From JBQTJJ01 sp052387235 (GTDB lineage Bacteria > Actinomycetota > Acidimicrobiia > Acidimicrobiales > GCA-2861595), in contig JBQTJJ010000065.1 of the NCBI GenBank assembly GCA_052387235.1, positions 1 through 38,402 of the forward strand: a DNA stretch of 38,402 bases. The letters are read 5' to 3'. Below, in pieces: positions 23,609 to 31,807 of the stretch. Position 1 is the first letter of the stretch. Each line of letters starts with the position of its first letter. The translations under genes were made by a program, and so were the position numbers. The notes beneath the pieces were generated by a model. The model saw only the letters and a program-made list of their open reading frames with translations. It had not been told where the DNA came from and searched no databases.

Positions 23609-25168
23609 GTGAACGACGACCTGAACTTCCCCATCCTCACCGCCATCGTGCTGGTCCCGGCCGTGACTGCGGCGGCGGTGGCGGTGCTGCCGAGGTCGAG
23701 GCCGGACGTCGTCAAGCTGGTCGCCCTGCTGGGGTCGCTGGCCACCGGGGTGCTCACCGTCGTCCTCGCCGTCGCCTTCGACGCCGGCGAGGCCGGCTAC
23801 CAGTTCGTGTCGGAGCACAACTGGATCGAGGACTTCGGCGTGTCGTGGATCGTCGGGGTGGACGGCATCTCGCTGTTCCTCGTCCTGCTCACCGGCATCC
23901 TGTTCCCCATCGCCCTCGCCGGCCCCAAGGTCACCCGCGACGTGAAGTCGTACATGGCCTGGATGCTGGTGCTCGAGGCGGGCTGCCTCGGGTCGTTCCT
24001 GGCCCTCGACCTCTTCGTGTTCTTCCTGTTCTTCGAGGTCACCCTCGTCCCGATGTACTTCATCATCGGCGGGTGGGGCTACGAGAACCGGGTCTACGCC
24101 TCGCTCAAGTTCTTCCTCTACACCCTCTTCGGGTCGGCCTTCATGCTGGTCGGGATGCTGGCGCTGGTGTTCCTCAGCGCCGAGGGCAGCCTGCCGGTCA
24201 CGTTCGACGTGCGGGAGCTGGCCGAGCGCGGCGCCCTGGCCGAGTCCACCGCCCGGTGGATCTTCCTCGCCTTCACCGCCGCCTTCGCGGTGAAGATCCC
24301 GCTCTTCCCCGTCCACACCTGGCTCCCCGACGCCCACACCGAGGCACCCACGGCCGGCTCGGTGATCCTGGCCGGCGTCCTGCTGAAGCTCGGCACCTAC
24401 GGCATCGTCCGCTTCGGCGTCTCCCTCTTCCCCGGCGCCGCCGTCGACCTGGCCCCCCTGCTGCTCACCCTGGCCGTCATCGGGATCATCTACGGCGCCC
24501 TGGTGGCCACCGTCCAGCGCGACCTGAAACGGCTGGTGGCGTACTCGTCGGTGGCCCACCTCGGGTTCATCGTCCTCGGCACCTTCGCCCTCACCAGCCA
24601 GGGCCTGTCGGGCGGCGTGGTGCAGATGGTGAACCACGGCCTCTCCACCGGCGCCCTGTTCCTCCTGGTCGGCATGATCTACGAGCGCCGCCACACCCGC
24701 CAGATCGCAGAGCTCAACGGCCTGCAGAAGTCCATGCCCGTGCTGGCCGCCGTGTTCACCGTGGTGATGCTGTCCTCGGTGGGGCTGCCCGGCCTCAACG
24801 GCTTCGTGGGCGAGTTCCTGGTCCTGATCGGCACCTTCGCCACCCACCGGTGGTGGGCGGTGGCGGCCACGGCCGGCGTCATCCTGGCCGCCCTGTACCT
24901 GCTCTGGGCCTACCAGCGCGTCTTCCACGGCACGCCCACCGGCGACAACGTCGGCCTTCCGGACATGACCATGCGGGAGAAGGCCGTCATGGCGCCCCTG
25001 GTCGTGCTCATCGTCTTCCTGGGCGTCTACCCCAAGCCCATGCTCGACCGCATCAACCCGTCGGTGGAGGCCATCGTGGAGCGGGTCGAGGCAACCACCG
25101 ACTTCCGCCAGCCGGCAGTGGCCGCCGGCACGGGCGGACCGGCGGAGGACGGGGTGGACGACGAGTGA
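23609..25168 (+). CDS. nuoM: NADH-quinone oxidoreductase subunit M
   Basis: This 519-aa proton-pumping subunit has the family blocks FFLFFEVTLVPMYFIIGGWG (the helix-5 Glu), AFAVKIPLFPVHTWLPDAHT (the central Lys) and AGVLLKLGTYGIVRFG. GTG 23609 follows a 31-bp gap after nuoL, with GGAGGGCAGG nearby as the ribosome-binding region. A short acidic tail ends at 25168, overlapping nuoN. Confidence 0.96.
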   Translation: MNDDLNFPILTAIVLVPAVTAAAVAVLPRSRPDVVKLVALLGSLATGVLTVVLAVAFDAGEAGYQFVSEHNWIEDFGVSWIVGVDGISLFLVLLTGILFPIALAGPKVTRDVKSYMAWMLVLEAGCLGSFLALDLFVFFLFFEVTLVPMYFIIGGWGYENRVYASLKFFLYTLFGSAFMLVGMLALVFLSAEGSLPVTFDVRELAERGALAESTARWIFLAFTAAFAVKIPLFPVHTWLPDAHTEAPTAGSVILAGVLLKLGTYGIVRFGVSLFPGAAVDLAPLLLTLAVIGIIYGALVATVQRDLKRLVAYSSVAHLGFIVLGTFALTSQGLSGGVVQMVNHGLSTGALFLLVGMIYERRHTRQIAELNGLQKSMPVLAAVFTVVMLSSVGLPGLNGFVGEFLVLIGTFATHRWWAVAATAGVILAALYLLWAYQRVFHGTPTGDNVGLPDMTMREKAVMAPLVVLIVFLGVYPKPMLDRINPSVEAIVERVEATTDFRQPAVAAGTGGPAEDGVDDE

Positions 25169-26685
25169 CCGGTCTCCTGGCCCAGGCCGAGGCCACCCCC
25201 ATCCGCACGCCGGCCGTCGAGTACTCGGCCATGCTCCCGGAGCTGATCCTCATCGGCGGCGCCGTGGTGCTGCTGCTGGCCGTGTCGGTGCTGCGCCGGC
25301 GCCCGGCCTGGCTCTGGACGGCGATCACCCTGCTCACCGGCGCCGCGTCCATGGCCGCCTCCCTCTGGCTCTGGTTCGACGTGCGGGACGAGGGGCCCCG
25401 CCGGATCGTGGCCGACGCCCTGGTCGTGGACGGCTTCGCCGTGTTCTTCATGGTCCTGGTGAGCGTGACCGTGATCCTGGGGTCGCTGCTCGCCAGCACC
25501 TATCTGGCCCGCGAGCCCGCCCACGGGCCGGAGTTCTACGTCCTCATGCTGCTCTCGGCGTCGGGAGCGGTGGTCATGGCGTCGGCCAACGACCTCATCG
25601 TGCTCTTCCTCGGCCTCGAGATCCTGTCCATCGCCCTGTACGTGCTGGCCGGGTTCGCGGTGCGCCGCATGGCCTCGCGTGAGGCGGCCATGAAGTACTT
25701 CGTGCTGGGCGCGTTCTCCTCCGCCCTGTTCCTCTACGGCATCGCCCTGGTCTACGGCGCCACCGGCACCACCAACCTGGGCCGGATGCGGGACTTCCTG
25801 GCCGGCAACCTGGCCGTCGAGGGCGGCGTCCTGCTGGCCGGCGTGGCCCTGATCCTGGTGGGCCTCGGGTTCAAGGTGGCGGTGGTGCCCTTCCACACCT
25901 GGACGCCCGACGTGTACCAGGGCGCCCCGTCGCCGGCCACGGGGTTCATGGCCGCGGCCGCGAAGGCGGCCGGGTTCGCCGGCCTCCTCCGGGTGTTCTT
26001 CACCACCTTCGACACCCTGCGGGCCGACTGGCGCCCGGTGGTGTGGGCCCTCGCGGTGGCCACCCTGCTGGTGGGGTCGGTGCTGGCCGTGGTCCAGACC
26101 GACATCAAGCGGATGCTGGCCTACTCGTCGGTGAGCCACGCCGGCTACGTCCTCATCGGCCTCCAGGCCGCCAGCGACCAGGGCATCGCCGGGTCGCTCT
26201 TCTACCTCCTGGCCTACACGTTCATGGTGCTCGGCTCCTTCGCCATCATCACGGTGATGGGCGGCCGGGGCGACGCCGACCACCAGCTGTCGGCCTACCG
26301 GGGCCTGGCCTCGCGCCGGCCGGCCCTGGCCCTGGCCTTCACCGTGTTCCTCCTGGCCCAGGCCGGCGTCCCGTTCACCACCGGCTTCCTCGCCAAGTTC
26401 TACGTGATCTCGGCCGCGGTGGAGGCGAGGTCCTACGCCCTGGCCCTGATCGGCATGCTCTCGGCCGTCATCGCCGCCTTCTTCTACCTCCGCATCACCG
26501 TGCTCATGTACTCGCCGCCCGACGCCGGCGCCGGGTCCGACGAGGCAGCCGGGGGCACCCGGGGCCTGGTCGTGCCGGCCGCCGCCGCCCTCGCCGTCGC
26601 CGCCTCCGTCGCCTTCACCGTCGCCTTCGGACTGGTCCCGTCGCCGATGATCCACTTCGCCCGCCAGGCGACCCTGATGCTGTGA
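25165..26685 (+). CDS. nuoN: NADH-quinone oxidoreductase subunit N
   Basis: This 506-aa proton-pumping subunit has VLFLGLEILSIALYVLAGFA (the helix-5 Glu) and FKVAVVPFHTWTPDVYQGAP, with the Lys in the first segment. It has about 14 predicted helices. GTG 25165 overlaps the nuoM stop (GTGA). It ends the first, 14-gene complex I operon. The next complex I operon starts 46 bp further on, with its own promoter-like sequence. Confidence 0.96.
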   Translation: MTGLLAQAEATPIRTPAVEYSAMLPELILIGGAVVLLLAVSVLRRRPAWLWTAITLLTGAASMAASLWLWFDVRDEGPRRIVADALVVDGFAVFFMVLVSVTVILGSLLASTYLAREPAHGPEFYVLMLLSASGAVVMASANDLIVLFLGLEILSIALYVLAGFAVRRMASREAAMKYFVLGAFSSALFLYGIALVYGATGTTNLGRMRDFLAGNLAVEGGVLLAGVALILVGLGFKVAVVPFHTWTPDVYQGAPSPATGFMAAAAKAAGFAGLLRVFFTTFDTLRADWRPVVWALAVATLLVGSVLAVVQTDIKRMLAYSSVSHAGYVLIGLQAASDQGIAGSLFYLLAYTFMVLGSFAIITVMGGRGDADHQLSAYRGLASRRPALALAFTVFLLAQAGVPFTTGFLAKFYVISAAVEARSYALALIGMLSAVIAAFFYLRITVLMYSPPDAGAGSDEAAGGTRGLVVPAAAALAVAASVAFTVAFGLVPSPMIHFARQATLML

Positions 26686-26686
26686 T

Positions 26687-26731
26687 CTGCCCTTTGGCAG
26701 CGAACGAGCCCGCTCACGTAGGCTCGCCCTG
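26687..26731 (+). promoter_or_regulatory. Putative leaderless promoter between the two nuo operons
   Basis: A -10 TAGGCT (26719-26724) ends 7 bases before the ATG at 26732, with no ribosome-binding sequence between, so a leaderless transcript is likely. TTGGCA (26694-26699) could be the -35 with a long 19-base spacer. It is overlapped by a small hairpin or palindrome, CTGCC-CTTT-GGCAG (26687-26700), which might be an operator. No terminator for the upstream operon was found. Confidence 0.5.
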
Positions 26732-27097
26732 ATGTCCGGCTTCCTGCGGAGCTACCTCAGCGTCATGGTCTTCGGCGCCGCCGCCGTGGGCATGGTGGGC
26801 GTCATGCTCGGCATGGGGAGCCTGCTCCGGCCCACCCGCCCCCAGGACCAGAAGTACATCGCCTACGAGAGCGGCGTGGACCCGGTCGGCACGGGCTGGT
26901 CGCAGAGCCAGATCCGCTACTACATCTTCGCCCTGCTGTTCGTGATGTTCGACGTGGAGGCCGTGTTCATCTTCCCGTGGGCCGTCGGTCTCGAGTCGTT
27001 CGGCGTGTTCGGGCTGGTGGAGATGCTCATCTTCATCGTCATCCTCGCGCTCGGCCTGGTCTACGCCTGGCGGAAGGGCGTGCTGCGGTGGGCCTGA
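26732..27097 (+). CDS. nuoA: Complex I subunit A, second operon
   Basis: This 121-aa, three-helix subunit has the signature YIAYESGVDPVGTGWSQSQI and YYIFALLFVMFDVEAVFIFP. The usual Cys of the loop (YECG) is Ser here (YESG), a variation known in other NuoA lineages. The ATG at 26732 appears leaderless. The stop at 27095-27097 lies inside the nuoB reading frame (10-bp overlap). It starts the 11-gene operon lacking the NADH module. Confidence 0.95.
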   Translation: MSGFLRSYLSVMVFGAAAVGMVGVMLGMGSLLRPTRPQDQKYIAYESGVDPVGTGWSQSQIRYYIFALLFVMFDVEAVFIFPWAVGLESFGVFGLVEMLIFIVILALGLVYAWRKGVLRWA

Positions 27098-27591
27098 TCG
27101 AGCGGGGCCTGATCCCCAAGCCGCTGGGCCACCTGCTCAACCTGAGCCGCAAGTACTCGCTGTGGGTGTACCAGTGGGGCCTGGCCTGCTGCGCCATCGA
27201 GATGGGCGCCGCCTTCGGGTCCCCCCGCTACGACGTGATGCGCCTCGGCGTCATCCCCTTCCCGGCCAGCCCCCGCCAGGCCGACCTGGTGGTCATCTCG
27301 GGCACGGTCACCGACAAGATGGCGCCGCCCATCCGCCGCCTCTACGAGCAGATGCCCGACCCGAAGTACGTGATCTCCATGGGTTCGTGCGCCAACTGCG
27401 GCGGCCCCTACTGGGACAGCTACTCGGTCACCAAGGGCGTGGACCAGATCATCCCCGTCGATGTGTACGTCCCGGGGTGCCCGCCCCGGCCGGAGGCGCT
27501 GCTGGAGGGCATCGTCCTGCTCCAGCAGCGCATCCACAACGAGGACATGGCCGACCGCTGGAGGGGAGAGCCGATTGTCGTCGGCCGCTGA
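27088..27591 (+). CDS. nuoB: Complex I subunit B, second operon (cluster N2)
   Basis: This 167-aa protein has N2 ligands C34-C35 (GLACCAIEMG), C101 (MGSCANCGG) and C131 (VPGCPPRPE); C104 is an additional cysteine next to the cluster loop. The usual FRASPRQAD segment reads FPASPRQAD, so the Arg before Ala is Pro. The GTG at 27088 overlaps the nuoA end by 10 bp, suggesting coupled translation. It is clearly diverged from the first NuoB at the quinone-facing loop, but the cluster should be intact. Confidence 0.96.
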   Translation: MGLIERGLIPKPLGHLLNLSRKYSLWVYQWGLACCAIEMGAAFGSPRYDVMRLGVIPFPASPRQADLVVISGTVTDKMAPPIRRLYEQMPDPKYVISMGSCANCGGPYWDSYSVTKGVDQIIPVDVYVPGCPPRPEALLEGIVLLQQRIHNEDMADRWRGEPIVVGR

Positions 27592-28324
27592 CGAGGGCGC
27601 GCCCCCGGCGGGCGAGAGGGTGGACGGCGACGGCGGCGAGGCGACCGATCCCGTCCGCACCGAGCTGGTGGCCACCCTGCGCCGCCACCTGGGCGACGGC
27701 GTGGTGGCCTCCGAGGTCGCGGCCGGCGACGTCTGGGTCCGCCTGGACCGCCGGTCCTGGGTGAAGGCGGCCGAGGTGCTCCGCCACTCGATGGACATGG
27801 ACTACTTCTGCTTCCTGTCGGGCATCGACTGGATGGTCAACCCCGACCTGTCCGGGGAGAAGGTCTGGGATCCCGACGGAGGGGCCTCGCTCGAGGACGG
27901 CGACGAGGGCGGCGCCGACGGGACCCTGGTCCAGGCGGCCGAGGCCGGCCTGGTCACCGGCGTGGCCGGCGGCGAAACCCGCTTCCAGGTCCTGGCCCGG
28001 GTGTTCTCCACCACGGCCAAGGTGGGGGTCACCCTGAAGGCCGACCTCGACGAGGCCGACCCCAGGCTCGGGTCGTGGGTCGGCGTCTACCGCGGCGCCG
28101 ACTGGCACGAGCGGGAGGCGTGGGAGATGTACGGGTTCTCGTTCGACGGGCATCCCGGCCTGCGCCACATGTACCTGCCGGGCGAGTTCGAGGGTCACCC
28201 GCTGCGCAAGGACTTCCCCCTGCTGGCCCGGGAGGTCAAGCCCTGGCCCGGGCTGGTGGACGTCGAGGCCATGCCCGGCGAGGAGGCGGCCGCCGAGGGC
28301 GACGCCGAGGGGGCCGAGGCCTGA
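27575..28324 (+). CDS. nuoC: Complex I subunit C, second operon
   Basis: This 30-kDa-type subunit has WHEREAWEMYGFSFDGHPGL, then LPGEFEGHPLRKDF. It is larger than the first copy (249 versus 175 aa), with an acidic insertion (about 108-124, GASLEDGDEGGADG) and an acidic C-terminal tail. I chose TTG 27575 because GGAGGGGAGA precedes it; this overlaps the nuoB end by 17 bp. GTG 27620 is an alternative start that keeps the conserved domain. The exact N-terminus is uncertain. Confidence 0.88.
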   Translation: MSSAADEGAPPAGERVDGDGGEATDPVRTELVATLRRHLGDGVVASEVAAGDVWVRLDRRSWVKAAEVLRHSMDMDYFCFLSGIDWMVNPDLSGEKVWDPDGGASLEDGDEGGADGTLVQAAEAGLVTGVAGGETRFQVLARVFSTTAKVGVTLKADLDEADPRLGSWVGVYRGADWHEREAWEMYGFSFDGHPGLRHMYLPGEFEGHPLRKDFPLLAREVKPWPGLVDVEAMPGEEAAAEGDAEGAEA

Positions 28325-29496
28325 TGACCGCCACCACCGACTGGCAGAAGACGGCCTACATCGCGGCCCAGGCCGCCGACGCCCGGGTCAACGTCGAGCT
28401 CGAGACCGAGGGCATGACCCTCAACCTCGGCCCCCAGCACCCCGCCACCCACGGGACCCTGCGCATCGTGGTCCGCCTCGACGGCGAGCAGGTCGTGTGG
28501 GCCGAGCCGGTGGCCGGCTACATGCACCGCGGCTACGAGAAGCTGTGCGAGGTCCGCACCTACCCCCAGGTCACCACCCTCATCAACCGCATCGACTGGC
28601 TGGGCCACTTCGCCAACGAGGTGCCGTTCATCCTGGCCGCCGAGGAGCTCATGGGGATCGAGGCGCCCCCCCGGGCCCAGTGGATCCGCACGATCTTCTT
28701 CGAGATGGCGCGCATCGCCAACATCACCCTCTTCCTCGGCGACATGGGCGTCCAGCTGGGCGCCATCACGCCGATCTTCTTCGCCTTCCGCGACCGCGAG
28801 TACGTGCTCAACCTCATGGAGGCCGCCACCGGCGGCCGCTTCCACCCCAACTACGACCGCATCGGCGGCCTCAAGGAGGACCTGCCGAAGGGCTGGGTGG
28901 AGGAGTGCAAGGGCGCCATGAAGAAGATGCGGGGGTTCTGCGACGAGATCGAAGACCTCCTCATGGGCAACGAGATCTTCCAGACCCGCACCCGTGGCAT
29001 CGGGGTCATCCCGCCCAAGGTGGGGCTGGAGTACGGGCTGTCGGGTGCCAACATCCGGGCCAGCGGGGTCGACTGGGACATCCGGCGGGACGAGCCGTCG
29101 CCGCTCGCCTACGGCGAGTGCGACTGGAAGGTCTGGACCCACCCCGACGGCGACTCCTTCGCCCGGTACTGGGTCCGCCTCCAGGAGACCCGAGAGGCCA
29201 CCAAGATCGTCGACCAGCTGCTCGACGGGCTCCCGGCCGGGTCCATCCAGGCCAAGGTCCCCCGCATCATCAAGGTGCCGGCCGGCGAGTCCTGGGTCCA
29301 CACCGAGAACCCGCTGGGCGAGATGGGCTACTACGTGGTCTCCAAGGGCGGCCTCGGCCCGTTCCGGGTCAAGATCCGCACCCCCTCGTTCAACAACGTG
29401 TCGATCACGCCCTGGCTGCTGCGGGGCGTCTACGTTCCCGACGTGATCACCATCCTGGCCAGCCTCTACTTCATCCTCGGCGACATCGACAGATGA
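28324..29496 (+). CDS. nuoD: Complex I subunit D, second operon (Arg-type, Trp in the quinone site)
   Basis: This 390-aa 49-kDa-type subunit has GPQHPATHG (37-44) with the quinone-site His, and ends ILGDIDR. R69 in GYMHRGYEKL is the position methylated in eukaryotic NDUFS2 (LHRGTEKL). R89, 20 residues on, is the conserved N2-adjacent Arg. The following quinone-binding Tyr (RMDY in the first copy) is W92 here (NRIDWL), read directly as TGG. ATG 28324 overlaps the nuoC stop. nuoH follows directly, so nuoEFG are absent. Confidence 0.96.
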   Translation: MTATTDWQKTAYIAAQAADARVNVELETEGMTLNLGPQHPATHGTLRIVVRLDGEQVVWAEPVAGYMHRGYEKLCEVRTYPQVTTLINRIDWLGHFANEVPFILAAEELMGIEAPPRAQWIRTIFFEMARIANITLFLGDMGVQLGAITPIFFAFRDREYVLNLMEAATGGRFHPNYDRIGGLKEDLPKGWVEECKGAMKKMRGFCDEIEDLLMGNEIFQTRTRGIGVIPPKVGLEYGLSGANIRASGVDWDIRRDEPSPLAYGECDWKVWTHPDGDSFARYWVRLQETREATKIVDQLLDGLPAGSIQAKVPRIIKVPAGESWVHTENPLGEMGYYVVSKGGLGPFRVKIRTPSFNNVSITPWLLRGVYVPDVITILASLYFILGDIDR

Positions 29497-30518
29497 TGCT
29501 GGGGTTGGACCTGACGACGTACGGGTGGGTCACCGCCCTGAAGGTGGGGGTGGTGCTCTCGCTCATCCCGGCCGGCGCCATCATCCTCGGGTACGTCTTC
29601 CTGCTGAAGATGATGAGCCACATGCAGAGCCGGCTCGGGCCCATGGAGGCGGGGCCCCACGGCGTGCTGCAGCTGGTGGCCGACGGCGTGAAGTTCATGC
29701 AGAAGGAGGACATCTTCCCGGCCCGCGCCGACCGGTTCGTGTTCGCGGCCGCGCCCATCGTGGTGCTGCTGTCCACCTTCCTGCTCTACATCGTGATCCC
29801 CGCCGGCCCCCGTCTCATCGTCGAGGACCTGGACACGGGCATCTTCTTCGCTCTGGCCGTCTCGTCGCTGTCGGTCCTCGGGATCTTGATGGCGGGGTGG
29901 TCCTCGGCCAACAAGTACTCGCTCATCGGGGCCCTCCGGGCCGCCGGCCAGCTGATCGCCTACGAGCTGCCCCTCGTGCTGGCCGTCGTCGGCGTGGTGG
30001 TGCAGGCCGAGACCATGAGCCTGCAGGGGATCGTCCACGCCCAGGCCGACGGGGAGATCTTCGGCGTCGGGCTCATCGGCAACCCGTTCATCCTCACCCA
30101 GCTCGTCGGCTTCCTCATCTTCCTCGCCGCGGCCCAGGCCGAGCTGACCCAGACGCCGTTCGACATGCCGGTGGCCGAGTCGGAGCTGGTGGCCGGCTAC
30201 ATGACCGAGTACACGGGCTTCCGATTCCTGTTCTTCTTCATGGGCGAGTTCGGCACCGCCTTCGCCTTCTCCGCCATCGGCGCCACCTTGTTCCTCGGGG
30301 GTTGGCACGTGCCGGGCGTGGAGGGCACCCTGGCCGACATCCTCGGCCCGATGGTGCTCGGGGCCAAGATCATGTTCGTGGCCTTCCTGATCTTCTGGAT
30401 CCGGTTCAGCTACCCCCGGTTCCGTGAGGACCAGCTCCAGGCCTTCGCCTGGAAGTACCTGATCCCCCTCTCGCTGGTCAACATCCTGGCCACCGGCGTC
30501 TTGAAGGTGGTGTTGTAG
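29493..30518 (+). CDS. nuoH: Complex I subunit H, second operon (divergent motifs)
   Basis: This 341-aa, eight-helix quinone-channel subunit is clearly NuoH (GVLQLVADGVKFMQKEDIFP, MAGWSSANKYSLIGALRAAG). Two signatures differ from the first copy: RIGPNRAGP reads RLGPMEAGP, and AELNRPPFD reads AELTQTPFD. The ERK that usually precedes the first motif is missing. ATG 29493 overlaps the nuoD stop; a second ATG follows directly. The changes lie near the quinone tunnel and E-channel, so substrate or coupling may differ. Confidence 0.95.
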   Translation: MMLGLDLTTYGWVTALKVGVVLSLIPAGAIILGYVFLLKMMSHMQSRLGPMEAGPHGVLQLVADGVKFMQKEDIFPARADRFVFAAAPIVVLLSTFLLYIVIPAGPRLIVEDLDTGIFFALAVSSLSVLGILMAGWSSANKYSLIGALRAAGQLIAYELPLVLAVVGVVVQAETMSLQGIVHAQADGEIFGVGLIGNPFILTQLVGFLIFLAAAQAELTQTPFDMPVAESELVAGYMTEYTGFRFLFFFMGEFGTAFAFSAIGATLFLGGWHVPGVEGTLADILGPMVLGAKIMFVAFLIFWIRFSYPRFREDQLQAFAWKYLIPLSLVNILATGVLKVVL

Positions 30519-30520
30519 GC

Positions 30521-31006
30521 ATGGCCCAGCTTCCCGGCCTCCTGAAGGGACTCGGCGTCACCTTCAAGACGATGCTGAAGCCGGCCGTCACCGTGCAGTA
30601 CCCGCACGTCAAGGAGGCGCCGCCCACCCGGGCCAGGGGCGTGATCGCCCTGAAGGAGGAGAACTGCACGGTGTGCATGCTCTGCGCCCGGCAGTGCCCG
30701 GACTGGTGCATCTACATCGAGGGCTACAAGGACAAGGCGCCGCCCCGCCGCGAGGGCGGCAAGCCCCGCACCGTCCAGAAGCTGGACCGCTTCGACATCG
30801 ACTACGGGCTGTGCATGTACTGCGGGATCTGCGTGGAGGTCTGCCCCTTCGACGCCTTGTTCTGGAGCCCCGAGTACGAGTACTCCGAGGTGAGGATCGC
30901 CGACCTGCTGCACGACAAGACGAAGCTCGGGGAGTGGATGGAGACCGTCCCCGAGCCGCCGCCCCTCGAGGCCGGCGCCGAGGTCAAGAAGGGCGCGAAG
31001 AAATAG
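30521..31006 (+). CDS. nuoI: Complex I subunit I, second operon (two [4Fe-4S])
   Basis: This 161-aa subunit has two cluster motifs: C49-TV-C52-ML-C55-ARQ-C59-P and C98-MY-C101-GI-C104-VEV-C108-P. In a complex lacking NuoEFG, this subunit would be the surface entry point for electrons from an external donor. It has a Lys-rich C-terminal end (EVKKGAKK). ATG 30521 is 2 bp after the nuoH stop. Confidence 0.96.
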   Translation: MAQLPGLLKGLGVTFKTMLKPAVTVQYPHVKEAPPTRARGVIALKEENCTVCMLCARQCPDWCIYIEGYKDKAPPRREGGKPRTVQKLDRFDIDYGLCMYCGICVEVCPFDALFWSPEYEYSEVRIADLLHDKTKLGEWMETVPEPPPLEAGAEVKKGAKK

Positions 31007-31009
31007 CCG

Positions 31010-31504
31010 ATGGTCGCCCAGAACGTCATCTTCGGAGCGATCGCGGCGGCCATGGGCATCGCGTCCATCCGCGTGGTGACCGCCAAGAACATCGTCCACG
31101 CCGCCCTCTACCTGGTGGTGGTGCTGGCCGGGGTGGCCGCCCTCTACATCCTGCTGGCGGCCGAGTTCACGGCCGTGGTCCAGGTGCTCGTCTACATCGG
31201 CGCCATCGTGGTGCTGTTCCTGTTCGGCATCATGCTCACCCGCGCGCCCATCGGCCAGACGTCCGATCTCGACAACGACCAGCGGGGGCTGGCCCTCGTG
31301 GTCGCCCTGTTCCTGCTGGGGGTGCTGGGCGCGGTCCTCGACGACGCCTACGGCTCGGCCAAGCTCCCGTCCGACCCCGCCCTCCACCGCACCATCGACG
31401 TGGGGACGTCCATCTTCCAGGACTACGTGATCCCGTTCGAGGTCGTCTCGATCCTGCTCCTCGCCGCCCTCATCGGCGCCGTCGTCATCGCCAGGAGGGA
31501 CTGA
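31010..31504 (+). CDS. nuoJ: Complex I subunit J, second operon
   Basis: This 164-aa, five-helix subunit has the conserved VQVLVYIGAIVVLFLFGIML helix and NIVHAALYLVVVLAGVAALY. It is shorter than the first copy, lacking the Pro-rich tail. ATG 31010 is 3 bp after the nuoI stop. nuoK follows after 2 bp. Confidence 0.95.
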   Translation: MVAQNVIFGAIAAAMGIASIRVVTAKNIVHAALYLVVVLAGVAALYILLAAEFTAVVQVLVYIGAIVVLFLFGIMLTRAPIGQTSDLDNDQRGLALVVALFLLGVLGAVLDDAYGSAKLPSDPALHRTIDVGTSIFQDYVIPFEVVSILLLAALIGAVVIARRD

Positions 31505-31506
31505 CG

Positions 31507-31806
31507 GTGTACCTCAACCAGTTCCTCTTCCTCGCCGCCTTCCTGTTCTGCGTGGGGGTGTACGGCGTGCTGGCCCGCAAGAACGGCGTGCTCGTGCTCA
31601 TGTCGGTGGAGCTGATCCTCAACGCCGTCAACGTCAACCTCATCGCCTTCGGCGCCTTCCACGAGACGGTGGTGGGCCAGGTGTTCGCCCTGTTCGTCAT
31701 CGCCATCGCCGCCGCCGAGGTCGGCGTGGGTCTCGCCATCGTCCTGCTCATCTACCGGAACAAGCAGTCGATCGACCTCTCCGAGGTCGACCTCATGAAG
31801 GGCTGA
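31507..31806 (+). CDS. nuoK: Complex I subunit K, second operon
   Basis: This 99-aa, three-helix subunit has channel glutamates in LMSVELILNAVNVNLIAF and AIAAAEVGVGLAIVLLIY. GTG 31507 was chosen because the conserved N-terminus (VYLNQFLFLAAFLF) begins there. The length matches the family. nuoL starts one base after its stop. Confidence 0.95.
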   Translation: MYLNQFLFLAAFLFCVGVYGVLARKNGVLVLMSVELILNAVNVNLIAFGAFHETVVGQVFALFVIAIAAAEVGVGLAIVLLIYRNKQSIDLSEVDLMKG

Positions 31807-31807
31807 G

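Noticed and set aside
29490..29500. Possibility of remnants of nuoE, nuoF or nuoG in the second operon
   Set aside because: nuoH starts inside the nuoD stop codon; there is no room for remnants, and none occur between the other genes.
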